Assembly: GCA_964293815.1 (NCBI GenBank)
Contig: CAXYYC010000016.1
Span: 1-50,348, forward strand
Reading direction: 5' to 3'
DNA length: 50,348 bases
From: CTSOIL-112 sp964293815
GTDB taxonomy: Bacteria > Pseudomonadota > Gammaproteobacteria > Burkholderiales > Burkholderiaceae
Part shown: positions 17,620 to 26,895 of the stretch, piece by piece
How the letters are laid out: each line of letters starts with the position of its first letter
Numbering within the stretch: the stretch's first letter is position 1
Position numbers and translations under genes: made by a program
Notes under the pieces: generated by a model
Told to the model about the DNA's origin: nothing
Databases searched by the model: none
The model's input: the letters and a program-made list of their open reading frames with translations, nothing else

Positions 17620-18981
17620 TTAAAAGAACATTGATGCGTCACCCGCAATCGGGGTCAGACGACCATTTTCCATAATGCCCATTTTTTCCAACCATTGCTC
17701 GAACTCAGGTAAAGGCCGCAAACCCATGAGTTGGCGCACGGTGGCCGTGTCGTGAAAAGCCGAGGTTTGGTAGTTGAGCATGATGTCATCACCCAATGGC
17801 ATGCCCATGATGTAGTTACAACCCGCCGCCGCGAGTAGCACCATCAGATTTTCGCTAGAGCTTTGATCCGAATCAGCGTGATTGGTGTAGCAGGTATCAC
17901 AGCCCATCGAAATTCCGGTCAGTTTGCCCATGAAATGATCTTCCAAACCAGCGCGCATGATTTGACGCGCGTTGTACAAATATTCTGGCCCGATGAAGCC
18001 GACCACAGTATTCACGAGGAATGGGTCGTAGCGTCGCGCCAAGCCGTAGTTGCGCGCCTCCATGGTCATTTGGTCGGCACCGTGGTTAGCCGACGCAGAC
18101 AAAGCCGATCCCTGACCGGTTTCAAAGTACATAAAGCTCGAACCCGCCAACCGGTTGTATTTACGGCCAACCTCAATTGCTTCTTCAAGCAATTCCAAGG
18201 ACACGCCGAACTCGTTCAACCCTTTTTCACTGCCGCAAATACTCTGAAAAATCAGCCCGCCTGGAGCACCCTGACGAATCGCTTCAATCTGAGTGGAGAT
18301 GTGGGCGAGCACGCACGGCTGAGTGGGAATATTGTATTTATCAATGATTTCCTGCACCGCCGAGAGCATGCGCTTGGTGTTTTCGACGTTATCGGTCACG
18401 GGGTTAATCCCGATCACCGCATCGCCGACACCATAAGACAAGCCTTCATAGATTTGCGCCACAATACTGTCCACGTGATCGCGGGTATCGTTCGGCTGTA
18501 AACGTGCAGCAAAACGTCCGGGAAGACCAATGGTGGTATTGGCTTTTTTCACTACAGGCATACGTTTTGCGCCATAGATCAGGTCGGCGTTAGAGCAAAC
18601 TTTTGCCACTGCCGCAACCATTTCCGAGGTCAGCCCTTTGCGTAAAAAGTTCAGTTCATCATCGGAGCGCTCATCTGAGAGAATGTATTCACGCAACTCG
18701 CTCACCGACCAGTTGCGAATACGCTCATACGCCGTTTCATTGACATCATCCTGAATCACCCGCGTCACACAGTCTTCTTCATATGGCACCACCGGATTAT
18801 TACGCAGATCCGCCAAAGTAAACTCGGATAAAACGTATTTCGCCGCCACCCGCTCCTGCGCGGACGAGGCATACACACCAGCAAGCACGTCGCCCGAGCG
18901 ACCGTCGCTGGCCTTGGCCAATACATCTTTGACATCCTTAAACTGATAGGTCTGTCCAAACAAATGCGCCGATAGTTTCAT
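17620..18981 (-). CDS. eutB: Ethanolamine ammonia-lyase large subunit
   Basis: EutB is the catalytic TIM-barrel subunit that carries substrate and part of the cobalamin. The 453-residue protein matches the E. coli enzyme over its length, with KANTTIGLPG, RLQPNDTRD, FETGQGSALSA, MEARNYGLAR, GFIGPEYLYN and MGMPLGDDIMLNYQ. The end AGDASMFF corresponds to the usual terminus. It follows eutA after 16 bases and is followed by eutC. Confidence 0.98.
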   Translation of the reverse strand: MKLSAHLFGQTYQFKDVKDVLAKASDGRSGDVLAGVYASSAQERVAAKYVLSEFTLADLRNNPVVPYEEDCVTRVIQDDVNETAYERIRNWSVSELREYILSDERSDDELNFLRKGLTSEMVAAVAKVCSNADLIYGAKRMPVVKKANTTIGLPGRFAARLQPNDTRDHVDSIVAQIYEGLSYGVGDAVIGINPVTDNVENTKRMLSAVQEIIDKYNIPTQPCVLAHISTQIEAIRQGAPGGLIFQSICGSEKGLNEFGVSLELLEEAIEVGRKYNRLAGSSFMYFETGQGSALSASANHGADQMTMEARNYGLARRYDPFLVNTVVGFIGPEYLYNARQIMRAGLEDHFMGKLTGISMGCDTCYTNHADSDQSSSENLMVLLAAAGCNYIMGMPLGDDIMLNYQTSAFHDTATVRQLMGLRPLPEFEQWLEKMGIMENGRLTPIAGDASMFF

Positions 18982-18997
18982 ATCACCACTCCAATAG

Positions 18998-20434
18998 TTA
19001 CGATGGAAAAGCCAATGATTTCACGGTCAACGGAACAATCTCGCCACCGAAAAATGGTTTTCCAATATCTACAAAATCACCCTCTTTTGTATCCACTTCA
19101 TCAATCACCGCCAGCTCACGCCCGCGCAACACCGGCTGTAATTCCATGCCCAGCACCTTGCCCAAATCCTGCTTGGCCATCACCAGCAAAGGATGTCGGT
19201 TGCTCGGATACTGCGCGTTAAACGCCGTCAGCGCTTGCACCACGGCCAAAACCTCTTTGTACGTCACCGCCATATCATCGGGTACAGACAGCGCATACAA
19301 ATCACTGCTTAAATCCAAATCCATGCGCTGCGCGGCCAATTGCCACGCAGAAACCAATTGATCTACCGCCTGCACACTCCACAGCAGATGCGGCTTTAAA
19401 ACCGGCACATTCTGAATCGGCAAATGGCTCGCCGACAGCCAAATCGTGCTTCCCGAGAGCGAGAGCGTGTACGCTCCCGCGCCGATCACCGTGGCGCGCA
19501 CCGTTTGTTTGGGTTTCACGCGGGTCAAGGCGGTCAGTTCGTTTTGTTGATGCAATGCCTGCGCCAGTAGCGGGCCGGTGTCGCCAAACATAAACGGATT
19601 GACGGTGTTTTGCGGTTCGTAAAAACATTCCCCCACACCGCCGGAAATAAAAATCTGAGCGTATGGCTGCGCCTGATTCGGTTTGAGACGATTGGTCATC
19701 AATAACTGTTGCGCGGCGGGCGATGGCGTACCGCGCACCACCTCGATAATCAACTGCGCCATGAAGTTCATCAAGGTATCCAACTGCGCTCGCGTCATCT
19801 GCATCGGTTCAAAACCGGCGCCAAAACAATGTCGTGCCATGATGCGCGCCGGTTCGCGCACAGCTTTGATCCGGCCATCCGCATAGGTTTCAACCAAATG
19901 CCCGCCCACGTTCAGACAGGCGGTATCGACCACGCGGCCATTTTCAAACACGACGTAATTCGACGTGCCGCCACCGATGTCGATATTCAATACGCGACAG
20001 GCGTGTTCTTTCGAATAGGCGTAGGCGCCCGAACCTTGCCCCGCGATGATCGACTCCAAATGCGGCCCTGCGGTTGCCACGACAAAATCACCCAAAGTTT
20101 TGGCCAATTCCATGATGGTCAAGCGTGCATTTTTCGCTTTTGAGGTTTCGCCAGTAATGATGATCGCTCCGGACTCCACTTTCTCAGTGTCCAAACCAGC
20201 GGCTTGGTATTGCGATTGGATAAAGCGCATCAATTCGCCTTGATTGACCTCACCATTCGCATCCAGCGGCGTGAAAACCACGGGGCTGACATACACAATT
20301 TCCCGACGGGTAAACTCGTAATGCGGTACTTGTGACGCAGGCGCACGATTCACCAGCTCAAGTTGTGAAAAAATCACTTGAGTGGTGGTGGTGCCAATGT
20401 CGATACCGACACTGTGAATAACTCGCCTGCTCAT
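18998..20434 (-). CDS. eutA: EutA, reactivating factor for ethanolamine ammonia-lyase
   Basis: EutA is an actin-fold ATPase that exchanges damaged cobalamin from EutBC for fresh adenosylcobalamin. The 478-residue protein shows the phosphate-binding motifs VGIDIGTTTTQ near the N-terminus and DIGGGTSNYVVFENG, and the typical ISGGVGECFY. It follows eutG by 61 bases. In enterobacteria eutH lies between these two genes; here it is absent. Confidence 0.95.
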   Translation of the reverse strand: MSRRVIHSVGIDIGTTTTQVIFSQLELVNRAPASQVPHYEFTRREIVYVSPVVFTPLDANGEVNQGELMRFIQSQYQAAGLDTEKVESGAIIITGETSKAKNARLTIMELAKTLGDFVVATAGPHLESIIAGQGSGAYAYSKEHACRVLNIDIGGGTSNYVVFENGRVVDTACLNVGGHLVETYADGRIKAVREPARIMARHCFGAGFEPMQMTRAQLDTLMNFMAQLIIEVVRGTPSPAAQQLLMTNRLKPNQAQPYAQIFISGGVGECFYEPQNTVNPFMFGDTGPLLAQALHQQNELTALTRVKPKQTVRATVIGAGAYTLSLSGSTIWLSASHLPIQNVPVLKPHLLWSVQAVDQLVSAWQLAAQRMDLDLSSDLYALSVPDDMAVTYKEVLAVVQALTAFNAQYPSNRHPLLVMAKQDLGKVLGMELQPVLRGRELAVIDEVDTKEGDFVDIGKPFFGGEIVPLTVKSLAFPS

Positions 20435-20495
20435 TATCTCGTCTCTATTTTCCTCAGCGTGCGGGGCGCTATCAATTACGTCTCTACCGTTCCAA

Positions 20496-21731
20496 TTAGT
20501 CTATCGTGCCATTGCGCGTCATTGCATGCTGATACACCTGCACAATTTGTGCCTGCGACACCGAGCGCGGATTAGTCGCCAGACAATAATCCTTCATCGC
20601 TTCCTCAGCCATTGCTTCAAAATCAGCCTCACGCGCACCCGCCTGAGCCAGATTGGCGGGCAAACCCAATTCCACAATCCAATTTTGAATCCAACGGATG
20701 ACGTCTGGTGAGGACATTATTTCACCGGACAAAGCCAAACCGATATCGGAAAAATCCCTTTTACACACCAGCTCATTAAAACTCATCACCGAGGGCAGCA
20801 TGATTGCATTCGCCACCCCATGCGGAATGTGGTACTGCGCGCCAATCTGATGCGACATCGCATGGGTCAAGCCCAGACCGGCATTGGAAAACGCCACGCC
20901 AGCCATATACGAGGCCAGTGCCATATCTTCGCGTGCCGAAATATTGTCGCCACAGCCGGTCGCCAACGACAACGACTGACCAATCATGCGCAAGGCTTGA
21001 TATGCCAATGCGCGGGTCAGCGGTGTCGCATTTTTTGCCACATACGCCTCAACCGCATGGGTCAAGGCATCCACACCCGTCGCCGCCGTGAAGGATGGTG
21101 GCAATTGAATCATCAGGCACGCATCAATCAAGGCAATGTCGGGAATCATGTCTGGATGCGCGATCACTTGCTTGTGTTGCGAGCGCGAGTCGGTAATCAC
21201 CGTGACGTTGGTCGCCTCCGAGCCAGTTCCCGCCGTGGTCGGAATCGCCACCATCGGCACACGTTTGTGGCGAATATTGCTCGGGCTGAGCAAATCCTGT
21301 ACGCATACATTTGGGTTCGCCGCCAGCACCGCAATCGCCTTGGCCGAGTCTATCGCCGAACCACCGCCAATCGCGATCAGCGTGTCGCACTGCGACTGGG
21401 CGCATTCAAGCGCGCCGCGTTCCACCACATCGCTCTCAGGTTCACCCACCGGCTGTCTGAATACGGTGTAGCGCAATTGCGCCTGATCGAGCGAGCGAAA
21501 CATCGGCGCGGCCAAGCCCAAGCGCTCAACCACTTCATCAATCACGATGAAGGCATGGTGCGCTTGCCAATCCTGCAACAGCGAGCCGATACAAGCAATC
21601 GCCCCTGCGCCAATGTGGGTGTTCGGCGGCAGGCTGAACTGCTTGACCGACTGCGCATTCATCAAATCAATGGTGCGATACACCACCGTTTGGATGGCCT
21701 GTTCATTCAAACGTTCGGTGGAAGTATTCAT
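20496..21731 (-). CDS. eutG: EutG, iron-dependent alcohol dehydrogenase
   Basis: EutG reduces acetaldehyde to ethanol and so regenerates NAD+ inside the compartment. The 411-residue protein is a group III Fe-ADH with GGGSAIDSAKA, IPTTAGTGSE, the metal ligands in DALTHAVEAY and LTHAMSHQIGAQYHIPHG. The N-terminal extension (residues 7-27) could form an amphipathic targeting helix. Its ATG overlaps the TGA of eutJ as ATGA, indicating coupled translation. Confidence 0.96.
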   Translation of the reverse strand: MNTSTERLNEQAIQTVVYRTIDLMNAQSVKQFSLPPNTHIGAGAIACIGSLLQDWQAHHAFIVIDEVVERLGLAAPMFRSLDQAQLRYTVFRQPVGEPESDVVERGALECAQSQCDTLIAIGGGSAIDSAKAIAVLAANPNVCVQDLLSPSNIRHKRVPMVAIPTTAGTGSEATNVTVITDSRSQHKQVIAHPDMIPDIALIDACLMIQLPPSFTAATGVDALTHAVEAYVAKNATPLTRALAYQALRMIGQSLSLATGCGDNISAREDMALASYMAGVAFSNAGLGLTHAMSHQIGAQYHIPHGVANAIMLPSVMSFNELVCKRDFSDIGLALSGEIMSSPDVIRWIQNWIVELGLPANLAQAGAREADFEAMAEEAMKDYCLATNPRSVSQAQIVQVYQHAMTRNGTID

Positions 21732-22588
21732 CGCGCCACGCCCTCATTCGCTTGATATGCCGCAATCGCAAACGGCGTGAGGAAAATCGGATGTTTGGGC
21801 AAAATGATGGCTAACTCGGGAAACTCCTCGGCGAATAACTCGCCCACGCCTGATAGCGAACACGAGCCACCCGATAAATACAACGTGCGCACGTCATGCC
21901 CCTGAATATGCGCCCGTACAATATCAGCCATTTTTTCAAACACCGGCTTGACCATCGGCCACACCTGTTTGCCTTTGGTAATTTTTAATTGCTCTGCCGC
22001 TTCCAGACTGATTTTTTCACCGCCCGCGATGGTCAATGACACATGTCGCCCACCCGACGGTTCATCGCCGGAATACACCACTTGGCCATTTTGCACCACC
22101 GCAATGCCGGTCGTACCACCGCCGATATCGACCACGGCGGCTTTGTCCAAATCAAGTAAATGCGCCACCGCCGACGGCTCGTCAATCACCGCAGACACCT
22201 CCAAACCAGCGGCTTGCAACACATTGACCGAAATGCGCGGATCGGTTCCCGGTGGGAAAGAGGTGGTCGCCTGCTCAAAATCCACGCCGAATACTTGTTC
22301 CAGATGATTCAGTTGGCGCTTGAGTATCTGCGTCGCCCCATAAAAATCCAACACTACACCGTCGCGCACCACATCCGCCCACTCCAAACAGGCCGCCAGC
22401 ACGGTATTCGACTCATCCAACACCATCGACACGATGTCGCTCGTACCCAGATCAATGCCCAAGCGCAGTGTTTGTCGATTAGTCGCAATCGGCGCATCAC
22501 TGTTCACCACACGCGCCGCTGTTTTGAGTGCGTTATCGACCCAATGGGGCAAATGGTTCAAACGTGTCGGATTGGCATGAAAATTCAT
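21728..22588 (-). CDS. eutJ: EutJ, Hsp70/actin-fold protein of the eut operon
   Basis: EutJ is thought to act as a chaperone-like ATPase for compartment enzymes; its exact job is unsettled. The chosen ATG at 22588 gives 286 residues, near the usual 279. A longer open frame to 22636 overlaps the end of eutE and lacks similarity. Actin-fold phosphate motifs GIDLGTSDIV and VVDIGGGTTGIAVVQNG and the ATP-site block LYLSGGSCSLSGVG are present. Confidence 0.93.
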   Translation of the reverse strand: MNFHANPTRLNHLPHWVDNALKTAARVVNSDAPIATNRQTLRLGIDLGTSDIVSMVLDESNTVLAACLEWADVVRDGVVLDFYGATQILKRQLNHLEQVFGVDFEQATTSFPPGTDPRISVNVLQAAGLEVSAVIDEPSAVAHLLDLDKAAVVDIGGGTTGIAVVQNGQVVYSGDEPSGGRHVSLTIAGGEKISLEAAEQLKITKGKQVWPMVKPVFEKMADIVRAHIQGHDVRTLYLSGGSCSLSGVGELFAEEFPELAIILPKHPIFLTPFAIAAYQANEGVAR

Positions 22589-22602
22589 CTGGCGAGTTCC
22601 AA

Positions 22603-24033
22603 TCACACAATGCGCAAGGCATCCACCGCGACGCAACGACGCAAACGCACAAAGGTACGCGCCGAGGTGACGCCTTCACCGGTTGGTGTGGAAATGGTCA
22701 TACTGGTCCAGCCCTCGCCACCAAAGCCCAAGCCCGCGATACACGGCCCATTTTTCACAAAAATCGAGCTATTAATCAGATTCGCCATGCGGTCAATATT
22801 GTCCAAATTTTTCGAGTGCATGGACGCGGTATGCAAACAGCCGCCTTCGAGCTTGACCGCCAGATCAATCGCATGATCCACATCAAACGCGCGAATTACC
22901 GAAATCACCGGCATCATCAACTCAGTCACTGCGAACGGATGATGCTCATCGGTTTCGACAAACAGCAGGCGCGTGTCTTCGGGAACACTCAGGCCAATCG
23001 CCGCGGCAATTTTCGCCGCATCACGCCCGACCCAATCACGGCTGACGGCACCTTTGCCGTTTTCATCGACCTTGGTCAGCAAAATCGGAATCAGTTTTTG
23101 CGCTTGCTCAACCGTTAATTCAACCGCTTTATTGTTCTTCATCTCGGCTTTAAGCTGATCGCACACGGATGAAACGACGATAATTTCTTTTTCATCCGCA
23201 CAGATGATGTTGTTATCAAATGATGCGCCATACACGATGTCACGCGCGGCTTTCGGAATATCAGCGGTTTCATCCACCACTGCCGGCGGATTGCCCGCGC
23301 CAGCGGCGATCAGGCGTTTGTCGGTGTGCTCGCGCGCCGCTTCGACCACTGCGTCGCCACCGGTCACCACCAGCAGTTTGATTCCGGGATAGCGGAACAA
23401 GCGTTGCGCGGTTTCTAAATTCGGTACGGCCACAGTCACCAGTAAATTCGCTGGCCCGCCTGCTGCGACGATGGCTTCGTTGAGCAGCGTGATTGCGCGT
23501 TGCGAGACTTTTTTCGCCGCTGGATGCGGTGCGAACACAATCGCATTGCCCGCAGCAATCATGCTGATGGCATTGTTAATCACGGTTGCCGCCGGATTGG
23601 TGGACGGCGTGACCGAGGCAATCACGCCCCACGGTGCGTTTTCGATCAGGGTCAAGCCATGATCGCCCGTCAATGCCTGCGGCGCCAAGCATTCGGTGCC
23701 GGGGGTGTGACGTGCCTGTGAAATATTTTTGGCGATTTTGTCTTCGACGCGCCCCATGCCGGTTTCCGCTACAGCCAATTCGGCGAGTTCACGCGCGTAC
23801 TGCTCGCCCGCTGTGCGAATCGCTTCAATCACCAGGTTGCGCATGGCAATGGTTTTGAGCGATTTTTGCGCTTGCGTGGCGGCTGCCACCGCGTCGTCCA
23901 ATTCGTTAAAAATCCCCGGCGCGACTTGTTTGACCGCCTGTGTCGCGGCCGTCGCACCTGCGGGAGACGCATTGTTGATGCTCGATAATACGGCTCGAAC
24001 AATCCGTTCTATGTCTTGTGTATTCACATCCAT
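22603..24033 (-). CDS. eutE: EutE, CoA-acylating acetaldehyde dehydrogenase
   Basis: EutE oxidises acetaldehyde to acetyl-CoA with NAD+ and CoA. The 476-residue protein starts with the encapsulation helix IERIVRAVLSSIN (8-20), then a linker and the ALDH fold with catalytic Cys278 in NNIICADEKE and AGAGNPPAVVDE. Residues 8-20 resemble the N-terminus of EutC in this operon, so both enzymes probably use the same shell docking site. It lies 39 bases after eutN. Confidence 0.97.
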   Translation of the reverse strand: MDVNTQDIERIVRAVLSSINNASPAGATAATQAVKQVAPGIFNELDDAVAAATQAQKSLKTIAMRNLVIEAIRTAGEQYARELAELAVAETGMGRVEDKIAKNISQARHTPGTECLAPQALTGDHGLTLIENAPWGVIASVTPSTNPAATVINNAISMIAAGNAIVFAPHPAAKKVSQRAITLLNEAIVAAGGPANLLVTVAVPNLETAQRLFRYPGIKLLVVTGGDAVVEAAREHTDKRLIAAGAGNPPAVVDETADIPKAARDIVYGASFDNNIICADEKEIIVVSSVCDQLKAEMKNNKAVELTVEQAQKLIPILLTKVDENGKGAVSRDWVGRDAAKIAAAIGLSVPEDTRLLFVETDEHHPFAVTELMMPVISVIRAFDVDHAIDLAVKLEGGCLHTASMHSKNLDNIDRMANLINSSIFVKNGPCIAGLGFGGEGWTSMTISTPTGEGVTSARTFVRLRRCVAVDALRIV

Positions 24034-24072
24034 GATCCAACTCCCATCAGATTGGCTGGTGCATCCGATTCA

Positions 24073-24366
24073 TCATTTGTGGTAGGCAACTTGGCCTTTG
24101 ATGACCACCTCATCGACAACGCCGACAATGCTCATATCCACTGGCGTTGACGGTGTGGTTTTGGCTTGACGCGCTGAACTGCCGCGCACCACCAGTACCC
24201 ATTCGCCATTGCCCGCACCAATCGGATCAACCGCGACGTACAGGCTCCCGCCGCCTTTGGGCTGGCCGTCCGAATCGATCAATTCCACTGCCAGCAAACG
24301 ATCATGCTCCAAACCGGGGTGTTTGACCGTCGAAACCACTTGACCCACGACAATTGCTAATTCCAT
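24073..24366 (-). CDS. eutN: EutN, pentameric vertex protein of the shell
   Basis: EutN is a BMC-P protein that caps the vertices of the polyhedral shell. From ATG 24366 the protein has 97 residues; a GTG at 24372 would add two. VKHPGLEHDRLLAVE, GAGNGEWVLVVRGSSARQA and IVGVVDEV are diagnostic. A GAGAG-type ribosome binding site precedes the ATG. It is separated from eutM by a 300-base gap, which is unusual for this otherwise compact operon. Confidence 0.96.
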   Translation of the reverse strand: MELAIVVGQVVSTVKHPGLEHDRLLAVELIDSDGQPKGGGSLYVAVDPIGAGNGEWVLVVRGSSARQAKTTPSTPVDMSIVGVVDEVVIKGQVAYHK

Positions 24367-24666
24367 AGCCACTCTCTTTTACGTTAATAATGCTTGTTTG
24401 ACGTTCAATCAGAAAATACAAATCCTAATGACTCATCGCCCACCCACATCCAAGCATCAGGGCGCAAAAAGTCCTTCTCCCTATTCATTTGAGTGAATCG
24501 GCAGAATTGATTTCGGATGACGACAGTTCGTGCTTTCTCGTGCTTTCGTGCTTTATTCGCTCAATCCGCCCAACTCATCCAAACCGCTGTGCATCATTTG
24601 TCCGACACAGCGATGTTTGTTGTTACACCCTCAGGGCAAACACCGCTTGATGTCGCACTCATCGGT
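24367..24666 (-). other. 300-base gap between eutM and eutN, with short direct repeats
   Basis: Within this gap, three near copies of TCGTGCTTT follow one another at about 24527-24552 on the plus strand. A 27-codon open frame runs on the minus strand from ATG 24488 to a TGA at 24405; it is Trp- and Asp-rich, has no clear ribosome binding site and no recognised similarity, so it is not called a gene. A plus-strand frame that enters this gap is mostly antisense to eutM. No hairpin terminator was seen. An internal promoter for eutN and later genes, or remains of a lost gene, are possible. Confidence 0.4.
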
Positions 24667-24966
24667 TTAGCGATCCATGCTACCGGTCATTTTGATTGGG
24701 AACATGTCCATGTCCTCCAAATCCGCGTGTGGACGTGGGATCACATGAACCGCAATCACTTCACCACCAACGCGTTGAGCCGCTGCCGCACCTGCGTCAG
24801 TTGCCGCTTTGCACGCCGCTACGTCGCCACGAACCATCGCTGTGACCAAGCCACCGCCGATTTGTTTCACGCCCACGAGTTTGACACGCGCCGCTTTTAC
24901 CATCGCATCCGATGCTTCAATCAAAGCCACCAAACCTTTGGTTTCAATCATGCCTAAAGCTTCCAT
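24667..24966 (-). CDS. eutM: EutM, major hexameric shell protein
   Basis: EutM is a single-domain BMC-H protein that tiles the facets of the shell. The start MEALGMIETKGLVALIEAS (from ATG 24966) is nearly identical to E. coli EutM and gives 99 residues. An earlier in-frame ATG at 24978 is less likely: the sequence GGAGAAG between the two is a good ribosome binding site for the second. The end VIPRPHADLED is also typical. Confidence 0.97.
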   Translation of the reverse strand: MEALGMIETKGLVALIEASDAMVKAARVKLVGVKQIGGGLVTAMVRGDVAACKAATDAGAAAAQRVGGEVIAVHVIPRPHADLEDMDMFPIKMTGSMDR

Positions 24967-25017
24967 TTTCTTCTCCATTTAAAAATACCCGTGAGGGCAA
25001 ACATCACCAACACCACA

Positions 25018-26013
25018 TCAGACTTTGACTGGACTCATTTTCATGGCCAACAAAGCTGTTTCCACCATATCCTCTGCACTACATCCTCTGGATAAATCGT
25101 GCATCGGATAACGTAAACCTTGAATCATCGGGCCGAGCGCATCATAGCCACCCAGCCGCTGAACCATTTTGTACCCAATATTACCGGCCGCCAAATTTGG
25201 GAAAATCAATACATTGGCATGGCCTTGCAATGGGCTGTCCGGCACTTTTTGCGCCGCCACTTTTGGCACAAAGGCCGCATCAAACTGCAAATCTCCATCA
25301 ATCAATAACGACGGCGCACGCGATTTGACCAATTCCACCGCCGCCCGCACCACATCGACGCTCTCGTGCTTCGCACTGCCGTGACTGGAAAAGGACAACA
25401 TCGCCACACGCGGCGTATGACCGGTTAAATTCTGATAGCTACTCGCCGAAGCCAACGCAATGTCCGCCAACTGTTCCGATGTTGGCTCAGGAATCACCGC
25501 GCAATCAGCAAACCCCAGCGTCTCCGCATCGGCACGCTCGGACGGTGATACCATGAAGAATATCGACGACACGGTTTTATTGCCTTCAGACAAACCCAAT
25601 ATCCGAATCCCCGCCCGCAGCACATCCGAGGTCGCAGAGACATTACCGGCGATGCAGTAGTCGGCTTTGCCTTCGCGCAACATCATCGCCGCGAATGACA
25701 ACGGACACGTCAGCACGTCGCGCACCTGCGCCACCGTCCATTTTGGCTTTTCCGCCCCCAATTGGCGCACAAAGCCGTCATACCACGGCGAATTGACCGG
25801 ATCAATCACACCGATTTTCGGCGACAGTTTCACCCCCAATTTCAGGCAAAAAGCGCGCAAAGCAAAAGGGTTCGCGATCAAAATCGCTTGACCGTAACCG
25901 TTTTCGACCCAGCTCATCGCCGCACGCACCGAGCGTTCGTCCAAGCTGTCGGGGAAAATCACCCGCGCCGGATGGCCTTGCGCATAACGAGCGGCTTGTT
26001 CGATCAAATTCAT
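25018..26013 (-). CDS. eutD: EutD, phosphotransacetylase
   Basis: EutD turns acetyl-CoA into acetyl phosphate and recycles CoA inside the compartment. The 331-residue protein has RVIFPDSLDERSVRAA near its N-terminus and the phosphotransacetylase blocks MLSFSSHGSAKH, DGDLQFDAAFVP and NVLIFPNLAAGNIGYK. Its ATG at 26013 overlaps the eutT stop (ATGA), so it is coupled. A longer open frame to 26040 is inside eutT and not used. Confidence 0.96.
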   Translation of the reverse strand: MNLIEQAARYAQGHPARVIFPDSLDERSVRAAMSWVENGYGQAILIANPFALRAFCLKLGVKLSPKIGVIDPVNSPWYDGFVRQLGAEKPKWTVAQVRDVLTCPLSFAAMMLREGKADYCIAGNVSATSDVLRAGIRILGLSEGNKTVSSIFFMVSPSERADAETLGFADCAVIPEPTSEQLADIALASASSYQNLTGHTPRVAMLSFSSHGSAKHESVDVVRAAVELVKSRAPSLLIDGDLQFDAAFVPKVAAQKVPDSPLQGHANVLIFPNLAAGNIGYKMVQRLGGYDALGPMIQGLRYPMHDLSRGCSAEDMVETALLAMKMSPVKV

Positions 26014-26870
26014 AGCGCCACCTGTTCCAAATCCACACACTTGCCCTGATGTGCCAAATGCGTGACCAGCATCAATACATATACCGCGCTTGACAGACGA
26101 TTGAGCGCCTGCATGATGTCGGGGCGTTTGACCCGAAAATCGCGCGTGATGTAAATTTGCGCCGCATACAGTTCAGCCTCACGGATCTGCGCGCGCAAGA
26201 GATTGAGCAAAGCGACCTGCATTCCCTGCTTTTCATCCGGCACCAAGTGGTCGTGCCCCAAGTATTTCAGCGGATGGTGCGACATTTTGTGAATCGCTTC
26301 TGCGCTCAGATTGCCCAAGGCCACCGTGGCCATCGTCTCGCCGGTGGCTTCGGCTTTGAGCACATTGCCCAGCGCCGAGCGCACATCGGCCATATAGCGC
26401 GATAACTGCGGCATGATCGGCGCGAGTGCGTCGCTCGGCGTCTGCGTTAACTGAATTTGCGTCAGCACTGCCTGCGCAATCACGCTGTCCAATTTGCCGC
26501 GAAATAATAAGCGCGGGTCGTTTTTCGACACCAAATGATGCGCGTCAATATGCGTGAGCGTGTCGGGCTTGTGTTCAACCTTTTGCTGGCACAACAGACA
26601 ATCCGGCACCGACCACTCATCCGAAGTGGTGAGTGGATGTACTTGTTTCAAGCTGTCGCTCAATGCTGCATCGGTCGCGTTTTGCCCCGCTTTGGGGATG
26701 AACACACGTCCGCTGTCATCAATGTATTTCACCGTGATATGACGCTCATCAAGCAAACCCTGTGCCGACGGCGTCAGGCGTGCGTTGGCTGGCAACTGAA
26801 CTTCCGTTCCGTGTGCCAAACCAAACTGCTCGCGCAGCCAGTGTTCGGTGATGAAAGTATGATGATTCAT
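26010..26870 (-). CDS. eutT: EutT, cobalamin adenosyltransferase
   Basis: EutT makes adenosylcobalamin, the cofactor of EutBC, from ATP and cob(I)alamin. The 286-residue protein is collinear with Salmonella EutT (267), with NARLTPSA, KPDTLTHI, SKNDPRLLFRGKLDS, HPLKYLGHDHLVP and QALNRLSSAVYVLM. The metal motif of Salmonella EutT is His-x11-Cys-Cys-x2-Cys; here it reads His78-x11-Asp90-Cys91-x2-Cys94, so the first Cys is replaced by Asp. If iron or zinc binding mainly uses the other residues, activity may remain. Confidence 0.93.
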   Translation of the reverse strand: MNHHTFITEHWLREQFGLAHGTEVQLPANARLTPSAQGLLDERHITVKYIDDSGRVFIPKAGQNATDAALSDSLKQVHPLTTSDEWSVPDCLLCQQKVEHKPDTLTHIDAHHLVSKNDPRLLFRGKLDSVIAQAVLTQIQLTQTPSDALAPIMPQLSRYMADVRSALGNVLKAEATGETMATVALGNLSAEAIHKMSHHPLKYLGHDHLVPDEKQGMQVALLNLLRAQIREAELYAAQIYITRDFRVKRPDIMQALNRLSSAVYVLMLVTHLAHQGKCVDLEQVAL

Positions 26871-26895
26871 GGTCAATTCACGTTATCTATTTAAC

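Noticed and set aside
20820..21755. 311-codon plus-strand open frame across eutG
   Set aside because: It is antisense to a well-conserved dehydrogenase gene and has shadow-type composition.
24517..24957. 146-codon plus-strand open frame across the eutM gap and eutM
   Set aside because: Two thirds of it are antisense to eutM; the remainder shows no similarity or ribosome binding site.
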